DNA of 64,000 nucleotides from Micropterus salmoides (taxonomy: Eukaryota; Chordata; Actinopteri; Centrarchiformes; Centrarchidae), in contig NW_024043372.1 in NCBI RefSeq assembly GCF_014851395.1, forward strand, positions 11,026,469-11,090,468, written 5' to 3'. Below are positions 32,914 to 43,189 of the stretch, one piece after another. Position numbers and translations under genes: made by a program. Within the stretch, counting starts at the first letter, position 1; each line of letters opens with the position of its first letter. Below the pieces are notes generated by a model. That model had not been told where the DNA came from and ran no database searches. It saw only the letters and a list, made by a program, of their open reading frames with translations.

Positions 32914-32967
32914 CCGTCTTCTCGTTGTGCTTGCTTTTGTGCGCAGATCTACTGGATTTAGCCGTCG
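32910..32967 (+). CDS. Candidate first coding exon: signal peptide, then splice donor
   Basis: Encodes MTVFSLCLLLCADLLDLAV and one further base, stopping at GTAAGT (32,968-32,973), a consensus donor in phase 1. The run VFSLCLLLCADLLDLAV is a typical signal-peptide core, so the product would be secreted or a membrane protein. An in-frame ATG at 32,829 (G at -3 and +4) would add 27 hydrophilic residues; I prefer 32,910 because it puts the hydrophobic core at the N-terminus and two upstream reading frames lead to it. I do not recognise the gene. No downstream exon is recognised in the window, so the intron would exceed 31 kb, which is common for neural adhesion or receptor genes but not proof. 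A chance signal-like frame beside a donor cannot be excluded. Confidence 0.45.
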
Positions 32968-35440
32968 GTAAGTGTGAACTAGTCATATAATTTTCACACT
33001 GTCGGAACCTCTCATGCAGTCCTGTGATCCATTCGTGGTCTAACAATTGCCTAAGTGTCAATGACTGGTTATGTGAAATGTGACAGTGTAATATGCTACT
33101 AACTGGCCATTAACAGGACAGCGCGATGGAGGCGATCGGTGCCACGGTTGGCTCATGCCAACTTTCCTCCTCCATGCCAGCCAAGTCGTGGAAGAGAGAT
33201 ATTAACGAATAATGGACGGAATCAGTTAAGGCTGCACAGTGCGTGGTATCGGTGTGCTCAAATGAAATGCAAGAGGGATAGAAAGAGGCCTAGTTATGTA
33301 TTAAGTCTTTATACATATGCATTGACTATCACGACCAGCATGCATGGCAGCATCTACTTCTGAGCTGCACGCAACTAAACAATGCTGAAGCGCACTCCTC
33401 GGTGTTCTGGTCATCGTAGCTTTTGCACATCAGATAGCACCTGGGCTCAACAGATATTAAAGTTTTTACCTTGAAAAACATTAAAGTGCGTCTTTATGCA
33501 GATTTCTGCTTCCAGTAGCCTTCGTTCTGCGGTGGCATCAATGTCGCGTGTTTTCTATCCTCCGTTGACGTGTTTAGATGTCAGACGATGAAAGCACAAA
33601 ACATTTTATGAGGTATAATTTGCATTTGAAATAATAACGGTATACCCCAAATAATTATTAGTCTGTATTGTATTTTCTTTTTGGGGAGGCAGTGGCGATT
33701 TGACTGGGGATGCTATACTGCAATTTAGGGGAAGCCAGTAGCCTATTATTCATATATCTGCAACAGATAAGAACCTGATGGCAGTAATTTAAGCATGTTA
33801 CTCTCTTACTGTTGGGATATTGCTTGTCCTCACATGTGGTCCCTATGGCATTTTGCAGAGGCATTTTCTTTTCTACATGGTGTCACTCATCAAGAGCTTA
33901 CATTACAAGACCACATTGCAAGCACTTGAGTCTCTTACTGAGGAATATAGAAAGAGTATTTAAAGCTCCTTTTCATTCTGCTGGAGTTAGGCTCACACTC
34001 ACTGTACCACTGGGAACATTGTGGTGCATGAAGGACTTCAGAGGAGTTCACTTCTGGCTACAACATAAGAGCAGCATGACTTACAAACTAACCTGTTAAC
34101 CTACACTGTTAGCCGAGGATTTTGTTGTTTTGAAGTGTTTTTGACCTTTGTTGACCTGTATAGGAAATCATTATGTCAGTTGGGCATAACATAATGTTAA
34201 GTGATAAAATGCCTCTGGGTCTGTGAGATGATGCTGAACTACACACAGGCCCTGCACTGAAGTATTTAGGATAACCTCAATAATGCAATCATGTTCATTT
34301 GAAATGTTCACAATAGCTTAGAACACTTTGGTTTCATTACATTGTACAGTTTAATGACCACAGCTGCAGCCACTGAGATTTTCCATGCAGGCGTTAACAT
34401 TGATCGCCATGTAAACAAACAGTCAAAGGCGAATTGAACTGATTAATTGGCAGGATTTGAGTTGTAGTGAGTTGTAGGTCAGACTGCATGGCTGTGGTTG
34501 GTTTTTATTTTCACTACTACTAACCCTAACCTAACAGGGTAAACCTTAGAATTTCACCTTTATTTTCCTACTCTCATATTCGTCTTGAAATGTCATACAT
34601 TTTTTGTTTTTTTTTGGTAAATGTTGCATGCAGTGGCTTATTTTACATTTACTCATTTAGCTGACATTCCGCCTCTGCATGAACATTTATATAAACTGTA
34701 TATGTGTATACACAGTAGGGTGTGAGTAAGTGTTTTCCACAGGCATGCAATGGGAAAAACAAATATAAAATCTTTAGTAAATTATACATACATATGTTGG
34801 TGTTCTGCATGACATAAAGGTGTAGTAAGTAATTGTTCCCATATTGTCTCTAAATCATTGACACCATGTTATGTCCATGTTCACAACCTCCAGTGGACCT
34901 GTTACAGCCGATTGACTTGTGCAACGTCAGTGCAGACGCACCATTGTGAGGATTGATCTCACCAGAGCGCTTACCCTGAGGGTCAAACATTCATATGGAA
35001 ATCAAAGGCAACCAAAGAGAGTTGAACAGCCTTGGCTCCTGGAGAAACAGCCAACCCATATTTACGTTTTACCATAAAGAGCGACAAAGTCTGGGTAAGA
35101 AGTGTAGTAGAGTGGGTGGATGTGTCAAGTAAACTCAGGACTTTCACTCAGGAGGTTAAGTTTTGAGTTCTGTGTGAAAGAAAATTGTTAAAGTTGTCAA
35201 GTTTTAAGTTAAACAACATTTCTGTAGATGACTTACGTCACGTTTATATTCCTAACATTTACCACTTGTTAAACGTCATGTGACTTAGGTCTTCTTTTGA
35301 GGAATTATATGTCATTGTACTTTTCAACTGACTTATATATTGTTTTGGAAAACTCTCAACATCCTATTTATTCGTTTTGGTATGAGAATGTGTTACTTAT
35401 TCAATTACCACTCTCATATCTGCCCAGTACATATAAACAT
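32968..35440. other. Possible start of long intron; no gene recognised
   Basis: Begins with the donor described for the preceding exon. No second exon recognised. A partial LINE-tail motif (TTTACATTTACTCATTTAGC TGAC) is at about 34,644-34,668. Confidence 0.4.
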
Positions 35441-35445
35441 TTACA

Positions 35446-35990
35446 TTTACTCATTTGGCAGACGCTTTTATGAAAGTGACTTACATTTGAGGAACAACAT
35501 ACAAGAATCAACAAAGCATCATTACAGCACAAGGTCTACAACTGACAATAGATACCAGTAAGGGCAGCAATAAATCCTAGTAAGAGCTAATGGCTTGTAT
35601 GGCATCAACGGGGTGAATACCTAGGGAAAGAAGTAAGAGTTAACAAAAAAAGTGCAATCAATACAAAATAATTGTAAGGGGATAGAAGAAGAAGAGCACA
35701 GGAAGTGCATGTTCGAGGTTAGGAGTTAGAGGTGTTATAAGAGAAAGTGTTCTCGAAAGAGATGAGTTTTCAAGAGCTTCTTGAAGTTAGAGAGGGATGC
35801 CCCGGCTCTGATGGTGTGTGGTAGCTCATTCCACCATCGTGGTGTCACAGATGAGAACAGCCGGGACTGAGAATGCTTTGTGTGTAGGGATGGTAGAGCC
35901 AGACGACATTTGTTAGAGGAGCGCAGTGACAGAGAAGGAACGTAAGCTTGTATAATGGAGTTTAGGTAGAAATGTGCAGACCCAGCAGTC
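35446..35990 (-). mobile_element. L2/CR1-type LINE 3' end with coding tail
   Basis: On the minus strand, about 35,730-35,900 reads RLFSSVTPRWWNELPHTIRA then GASLSNFKKLLKTHLFREHF, the C-terminal block of L2/CR1-type LINE proteins, ending in a stop near 35,725. It is followed by a non-coding 3' region that ends AAAAGCGTCTGCCAAATGAG, TAAATGTAAATG at about 35,446. The 5' part is missing beyond about 35,990. This copy shows the ACATTTACTCATTTGGCAGACGC motif, so common in fish repeats, as a LINE 3' end. Confidence 0.75.
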
Positions 35991-36169
35991 TGTAAGTGTT
36001 ATATGTACGCGAGTATGCAAGTGACCGCTGGCGTCTGCTTGACGAAAAAATTGTCATCACAGGGTGTACACAAAGCTCTGTGTGGATATCCGTGTGCCTT
36101 ACATTTTTTGTGACTCACTAGGCTACCAGGGCACCAACCGATCTACTGCGCATGTGTGGAACGAGTCTG

Positions 36170-36237
36170 CCAAGCTGACTCTGGAAAGTAGTAACAGAAG
36201 TAGCCAAGCTGACTCTGGAAAGTAGTAACAGAAGTAG
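36170..36237 (+). repeat. Perfect 34-bp tandem duplication
   Basis: The unit CCAAGCTGACTCTGGAAAGT plus AGTAACAGAAGTAG occurs at 36,170-36,203 and again at 36,204-36,237 without a mismatch. Confidence 0.93.
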
Positions 36238-36299
36238 TACGCATCCGTGGTGTCTGCAGAGGTCCTTGTACGCGTCCACTTTACACAATATATTGCGTT

Positions 36300-39200
36300 T
36301 GCTTATTTGTAAAAATAGTAAGTCGTTGTTATGTGTCAGACCCTTTTTCGATCAGTAGCAGCGACTTTCTGAAGTTGTGTCTAAAAAGGATGTTTATTAA
36401 AAAAAATCTAAAATCATTTAAGGTGATGCCACTTAATTTGAGCATGTTATATTTGACAGTGGTGGTGACCTGATGACTTGATACTAACTTGTTTTGAGGT
36501 ATTCCAAAAAGTGCGTGAGGCAGGTGATCTATCAGTCCAGCTTCATCTAGACTTACCTATCACAACTGCTGAACTGAGATTACTTTAAAGAGTGCAAGAG
36601 ATAGTTTATAGTTCACTCTCAAGTTTTGATTTATGATTGAGAAATTAATATACCCAACACCCTAGAATTTAATTGGGCAAATAGTGTTATTCTTCTGGGT
36701 TTCAGTTAAGGGATGGGCTGCTTTTCTATGAGTCCCATTTGTGATATTGGTGGATATGAGGGGTCCATGTTTTCACAAGTGTTTTTAAGTGTTATGTAGG
36801 GTAGCTTGATGGATTATTTTTTACAGACTTCACCTCCTCCACCTTCCAAAAAAGAATAAAACAAGCACCTACTAATAACTTGGCACAAGGTGGTGTTACT
36901 CTCTGTGTTACGATGTCATTTAGGGAAGAACAGACTTGCTTCACAGGGCTTCAGAGATTTCTCAAAGAGATTAAGAAACCCGGATAAGAGTGTTCAGAAA
37001 TTATATATCAAATTGCAGCTGCTTTTTCTCTGGCATATTCATCCTCTGGCCTAGACCATTTTCTAAAATCAGTCTTACCTAATCAAAGTATCTCTAATGC
37101 TGTATCTCATTTCCCTTTCGCTTTTTAGAGCAATCTGTGGATGAAGTGTCTTACGCAGTAATATTAGATATGTCCTTCTGCATAATTCTTATTGAGGATA
37201 ATGCTTTTCTTGAAAGCTACATGAATAATATCCTTCCTTTGTTTACTCTCACATCAAGTGACAATTTGCTGTCCAGTGCAATTAAATGTCTTTCTTCAGA
37301 TGCTCATATTTATATATCTTGTTTAATTCAATCAATGTTGCAGTGTATGGATAAAAAAATATTTTTTGTGCACTCCTTGCATGTCCTAACGCAAATGGCG
37401 AGGGGAAAATGCTTTAGGTTTAGGTCTGAACAGCTGCATGTGGGTTCAAAGAGCAATGCAGTAAAGTACAAGGCGCTCTGAATTTATGTAGGAAATGGGA
37501 CAGGCAGGCTCTGGTGATTTGTTACCAGTACAATCAGGGATATGGAGTAAAATAATAACCTTTCGTGGACTCATTTCATACAGTTCACTGTGTCAAATGT
37601 CAAAGGGATACTAAGCGCAATGGAAAACAGACTTAAATGGCTGCTATACGTTAAAAAATTTATTTCATATCATGTATTCTTTCAGTGCAAGTTTACCTTT
37701 CTGTCCTACCTGCTTACATCACACCACAGTACTGTAGGTTGGCTCACAGATCATGGATTATAGTATCTATGTGTTCACAGATTTAACATGCACTGGATCT
37801 CTGTTAGATCAGATGGTTTCCGGTACACTGTGACTGTCTGATGGCTGGTCTTGACTCACAAGGAGTGAGAAGAGATATTGACTGGGAAATAGGATGTGGT
37901 TACGCCACTATCTAACAATCACCAGGGTTTGCATCAGCACTGCAGCTTTCAGCAGTTATATAAAATGATTATACACAGATTAGAAGCTGTCTTCGTTGTT
38001 TTGTTCTGCTGTTGTTTGTTTGGTCAGTCATTGTTACTGTTTAGAGACACTTATATAATAGACACTTCTATGTGCATTTTTCTTATGTGACCAGTATGTG
38101 CTTCTATTGACAAGTGTATTCTTACAGTGGAGATCACTGTAAAATGCAACTTTTTGATGTATTTATTGATTTATTGCTCACAACTCATTTCTAGACTATG
38201 TTTTCTAGACAATATACAGATATTGTGTGATGTTAAATTGTACTCTGCGAGGATAAGTGGGTATAGATAATGGATGGATGGATCTATTCTTTGCACCTGA
38301 TAGAATCTCATTTGTCTTAAATGTCTATTATGTGATAGATCTTCTGAGCTGTTCAGAATATCTCTGGTGTGACAGTGAGTTCAAAAGGTGTTTGGAATTT
38401 GTGGAAATTTTTTCCAGTTATTTCTTTCAGGCGGTAACTTATTAAAGCAATAAGAGTGCATTTCCCTTGGACCCAATGAGGCACAAAAGCTCTTTAAGAC
38501 TGTGGTTGACCTTACACTAGTTGAGAGTACTTTGACTGAAATTAGAGCAGCCATACCACGCAAAGATGGCAGGGCTGTATTTAACAGCATCACTAAAGAA
38601 GAAGAAAAAAATCCAGAATCCATGACTTTTCTGTACAGCATTCACTGTAGATACAATATGTGTGACTACCAATTGTCTCCTTCAGTGATCACCTTCAATT
38701 TAAGTGTAATTCTTGTTATTCTCACCTTTTATTCTGGATCTTTTGTAACTTGAAATCCCATTTAATGTGATGAAAGAGTCATATTAAAACTTGAAACAGG
38801 TTGGTGACCCCAAATGACAGCTTTTGTTGAAGGGCTTCAGCCAGCTTTGTGCATGTAGACACTGCTAAAAATTAAATGGCTTTTACGGAAAAAAAACCTC
38901 CCAAGGTTTTTGTGGTTTCATGTAGTTTCTGCGTAAATATTTGTACTTTATTATCTGATTAACTGAGTAACTGCTTTAAGTTAAGAGCATCTTTAACTTC
39001 CATAATGTGACTTATTTCCGAGGAAAACGCAATATGTGGTCGAGATATAATTATAAGGGGGGTTTGGTTAAAACTTGATATGATTGGATCACCCAAAGTG
39101 GATGGTACTTAGCAAATACAAAGCAATACAGAGCTGCAGAGGAATGTTGGTTTCCACCCACACCACTCTCACCTGCAGAACAAGGGAGTAATTAATAAAT

Positions 39201-39750
39201 TGGTGCATAACCACACTCTTCTGTACATTTTACCAACTGACATCCAAAGACATACCTCTGAGCCATGTTATTGCTCTGCTATCTACTACCCACAGGCTAA
39301 TGATCAAGAGCGGTTAGGAGCAGGGTTACCTGTTCGCACCACATCATTAGATAGATGTATATATACACTACTGCGTTCAGTATGAAAATGAAACTAAGAG
39401 ATGACAAAACAATTAACGCAGGGACACAAAATTCGATTCATTGTGTCTACAAAATGAAAAAAGGGTAGTGTGGAATAATGAAAACTTTCAAAGTCTAATT
39501 TTCATGAGTAACCAACACATTGTTTTCCAAATTAAATTGTCAAAGCACCACAAACAAAGTTCCAATCACCTCCATTCCTTTGTTGGTAGATGTCTGAGTG
39601 GCAGAGATCTGAAAGGGTAAAGGTTTTAACTTGGATTTAAAGCTATTTTGTGAAAATCACTTTCACTGAGGGGTTGTGTAAATTTGTAGTGTTATTATTT
39701 ATCTAAACCTAGACATTTAAAAAAATGCTAAAAAGTTTCCTACAGTAGGT
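36300..39750. other. Non-coding stretch, no confirmed gene
   Basis: No gene recognised. The frame at 37,137-37,481 (114 codons) follows an acceptor-like CTTTCGCTTTTTAG but has no domain. A protein-like frame at 38,454-38,640 is listed separately. Confidence 0.45.
38454..38640 (+). other. Protein-like open frame, origin unknown
   Basis: After a stop at 38,451-38,453 the frame reads ECISLGPNEAQKLFKTVVDL, TLVESTLTEIRAAIPRKDGR, AVFNSITKEEEKNPES and is rich in charged residues, unlike the low-complexity frames around it. It follows TTTCTTTCAG (38,421-38,430), which could act as an acceptor, but a stop lies between the two in this frame. It may be a retrocopy or transposon fragment, or chance. No family recognised. 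Confidence 0.2.
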
Positions 39751-41151
39751 CCGACACATTCTCACTCCCAACTTGTCATACATTGATGCTTGGTCAAGAC
39801 CCTTTGGCGCTGCTTTTTAATGCCCTGGGTACCCCTCTAGGGTTGGTTTTGCACATGTAGGGCTCCAAAGTCAAGTGAGCAATAATACATCATACGTCGG
39901 AAAGCTTTTTGCACTTGGGTTTGGTTTAGGCACCAAAACTACTTGGTTAGGTTTAGGACAATATTATGGTTTGACATGGCAGCCAGAAACATTGTTTTAT
40001 CATGAACTGGTCAATTTTGAGATTTAGGTCTGCTTAGCTTCTTTAACATGTCTTCTTTCAGTACTAGTGGGGAAAAAAGTCCCTAAATACACATTTAGTA
40101 GTTTATCTTAGTACAGTTTGTCTGTGTGCTTCTCTAGATTTCTCCTAAAAGTTAGCTTTCTATAGTCATGGAAAGTAATGAAATACAAATACTTTGTTAC
40201 TGTACTTAAGTAGTTTTTTTCAGTATCTGCACTTTACTTAAGTATTTTTAGTTGTTGCAACTTTTACTTTCACTTCTCTACATTTCAAAGCCAAATATCT
40301 ACTTTTTACTGCTTACATTCTGCACGTGACCTCGTTACATTGGTATTAGTAGCCTATGCAGCACACGTGAGCAGCGCTGAAAAACAAATGTAAAACTGAT
40401 GAAGCCGACTCAGCGCGAATCAACTTTGCCCAGCTGATGCGACACCGCATATGCAGTAACAGTCGAGAGCAGAGCTGGACGGCCTGGCACCGCCACACTT
40501 TCCTGTCAAACGTAAACGTGAATGTTTACAACTTTGATGAGAGGATGAAGAGGGACTATCCTTCTAGGTACAAGAAGAGAAAAAACTCAATGAGAGTGAA
40601 CTGCAGGAACATCAGTCATGTAAACATGTGTCCTCTCCTCTCCAAGTCTGACGTAGATCACACTTAGCCTTATGTGCAGCTGCAGTGAATCTCTCTGTCC
40701 TTCTGTTCTGCTAACCAGCTGAGCAGCGCAGCTCTTGTCTGTCATGTCTTGGTTGCTTGCCAGACTGTGACTGAACAATGTTAGAGAGAAATGCAACTCT
40801 TTATTACGTTTGATAAACGCAGACGGGCCACGGTGTTGTTTATAAACTTTAGCTCGGAAAGATGACCATGTTGTGCGTGGAAATGCATTCATATGCGCAT
40901 GCAAGAAATTAAACTCATTTGAGCAAGAAACATCTGTGGGGCCAGTCAAGAGACAGGATGTGATGGCACTCCTCATACATCATAAAAAAACAAGACAGTG
41001 AAGTTTAGTTACAACTTTGGACTAATGGAAAATGGGAAACAGTGGACTCACATTGACTATTAAAATGTTGATTAGTTGCACATCTCAGTAAATAATGCAC
41101 ATCTCAGTAAATCATAAAAGTCAACATTTGAACAGCGACTATTGTCAAAAT

Positions 41152-41467
41152 GGGAGGCACGGTGGTGTAGTGGTTAGCACGCCTCAGAGCCAGAAGGTCA
41201 TGGGTTCGAACCCTGGTCGTCCTGGCCTTTCTCTCCGGGTACTCTGGCTTCCTCTCACCATCCAAAGACATGTGGTCTCGGTTACTTGGTGACTGTAAAT
41301 TGTCCTTAGGAGTGTGTGTACATGGTTCTTTGTTTATGTGTGGCCCTGCTATGGACTGGCAACCTGTCCAGGGTGTACCCCGCCTTTCACCCAATGTCAG
41401 CTGGGATTGGCTCCAGCACCCCGCGACCCTGTACGCAGGACAAGCGGTTGACGATGGATGGATGGAT
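41152..41467 (+). mobile_element. tRNA-derived SINE, complete, with 11-bp target duplication
   Basis: Starts GGGAGGCACGGTGGTGTAGT. It has a Pol III A box at 41,163-41,173 (TGGTGTAGTGG) and B box at 41,203-41,213 (GGTTCGAACCC), and a body with TCCAAAGACATGTGG, GGACTGGCAACCTGTCCAGG and ATTGGCTCCAGCACCCCGCG. It ends in a (GATG)n tail. It is flanked by ATTGTCAAAAT (41,141-41,151) and ATTGCCAAAAT (41,468-41,478), an 11-base duplication with one mismatch. It resembles a well-known teleost SINE type. Confidence 0.9.
41163..41213 (+). promoter_or_regulatory. Internal Pol III promoter of the SINE (A and B boxes)
   Basis: A box TGGTGTAGTGG at 41,163-41,173 and B box GGTTCGAACCC at 41,203-41,213, 29 bases apart, as in tRNA-derived promoters. 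It is not a functional tRNA gene: no acceptor stem closes around it. Confidence 0.8.
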
Positions 41468-43189
41468 ATTGCCAAAATATAAACATTGTATGATAGCTGT
41501 TCTCTTTTAGTTTATTTTCATCAAATTTACAGTTATAATTGTATTCCAGGTGTATTAAAACATATTCATTTGCATTATAATCTTATGATGGTTTTGATGG
41601 CTTATTGCTTTAAAATATAGCTTTTTTTTTTACCAGGCGAGGATGAAAATATCCTATTTTTTCTTTATAGCATCTCCATTTAGTCTCTAATGGTAAAACA
41701 AATATGTTAATTTACAATGGATTTATATTCCTTATATTCCTTCTGACCTTTCAAAGGTGAACAGCATTATGCATCCAGGCCAAATGGTTGAGGAGTTATT
41801 CCTGATTCATTTTGGGTATGTTATTTTAGGTGTTTTTTCCTGGAAATAGGGGCAAATAGCTGGAGGTTTCCAACAGGCAAGGCAAAGTATTTTTAAAACC
41901 AGCTACTTTTTTACTTTTACTTGAGCAGGTTTATACTGGATGACTTTTACTTTTACTTGAGTTACATTTTCATGTGGTATCTGTACTTTTACTTAAATAT
42001 GGAAATTGAGTACTTCTTCCACCACTGGTTTTCTAATGCAATATCTCCTCCCGCTATTGCATCTGCACTATATCATCACTGGTACCATTGGAAAGCTGTC
42101 TGTCTCCTACACAACGCTGTCAGATACAAATATGGTAATTTCCTTTGTACCAGCAACCAATCATGACAGTACAGAGGCGGATTACAGCAAAGCATGAAAT
42201 CTTACTGGCTAGTGTCGATTTCGGACAATGTGACTGGTTTAGATGCGTCGCATGGTGTACTTTGACACTTCCTGATTTAGCTATCCCCAGGTGGCTCTGT
42301 CTGTTTCTGTGAGTTTTGTGTGTGTAAGTGTGACTGTTCAGACATGCTGTTACTCATTTATCAGTTTTGATGTGTTTGAGATGTTATATAGTGATGTTGT
42401 TTTGATATTGGGTCTGTAAATTTTGATTTTCAATGAAAATATGTAGAATTTTACAATGCTAATCTTTACAGGCCAAAATGGGTTTTTCCTAATATCTCCA
42501 CTTCAGTAGCACTTATATACACCAAACCTTTCAGTCATATTCCTGATTATATTCTGAAGATTTTTACAGGGTTTGTTCTAATATCATTCATGGCCTGAAT
42601 TATATAAAATTTTATTAACAAAAACATGTCTAAAATAGTTTTTTAATGCCTGTATTTTTTGATTTATGAAATAAAAAAAAGAGATATTGAAACACCCTCT
42701 GTAAAACCATTTGAGTATAATGTGTCATCAAAATAAATTTTGAACCTGATGTATTCTAGTGTTCAGATTTCAGTTCTTGAAATAGATGCAAATTTGTGCA
42801 TAGTTAATTAGATACTGCCTCATTTGCAAATTTAAACATAATATTTCAGAAAACAAGTAATACAAAAAATATTGTCTCAGTGTAAGTAATCAACTAGGAA
42901 AGTGTCATGGTGTCTTGCCTTAAGTTACTTAAGTTAAGAAACATAACTAACCTAAAAAGAAGACTTTTTGTTTGTCATGGGAAACAAACTCCGGCCTCCG
43001 CTTTCTGACACACCTATCCACCCCAACCACCTCCTTACTCAGACTTTTCTGTTATTTATATACTACACCTACCTTTAGTGTTAAAAAATTATGCTAAAGG
43101 GCTTCCCCCAGTGCGTTATAAACTGATGCCAAAGGGTCTTGACCATGCTTCCGTATGTGATGACTTGAGAGTGAGAACTGGTTGGCAGG

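Larger units (their letters stand above)
40163..42027. mobile_element. hAT-type element (Tol2-like ends) containing a SINE
   Basis: Left end TAGTCATGGAAAGTAATGAA and right end AAGTACTTCTTCCACCACTG have the TACTTAAGTA/TTTACTTGAG-rich subterminal text of fish hAT elements. The flanks GCTTTCTA (40,155-40,162) and GTTTTCTA (42,028-42,035) match in 7 of 8 bases. It carries a complete tRNA-derived SINE at 41,152-41,467. No transposase frame is recognised, so this is a non-autonomous copy. Confidence 0.82.
39759..43177. mobile_element. Palindromic-ended repeat, split by later insertions
   Basis: Left end TTCTCACTCCCAACTTGTCA, then GATGCTTGGTCAAGACCCTTTGGC; right end GCCAAAGGGTCTTGACCATG then GATGACTTGAGAGTGAGAA, its inverted counterpart. 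Related left ends occur at about 46,877 and 49,479. Inside, GCACTTGGGTTTGGTTTAGG-type text precedes a hAT element at 40,163-42,027. That the two ends belong to one insertion is an inference from orientation and match; no target duplication was found. Confidence 0.6.

Noticed and set aside
37137..37481. 114-codon frame after an acceptor-like CTTTCGCTTTTTAG
   Set aside because: No domain, no donor at a sensible place, and composition typical of AT-rich chance frames.
41163..41213. Possible tRNA gene
   Set aside because: A and B boxes are present but no closing acceptor stem; the following sequence is the SINE body with a GATG tail and target duplications.
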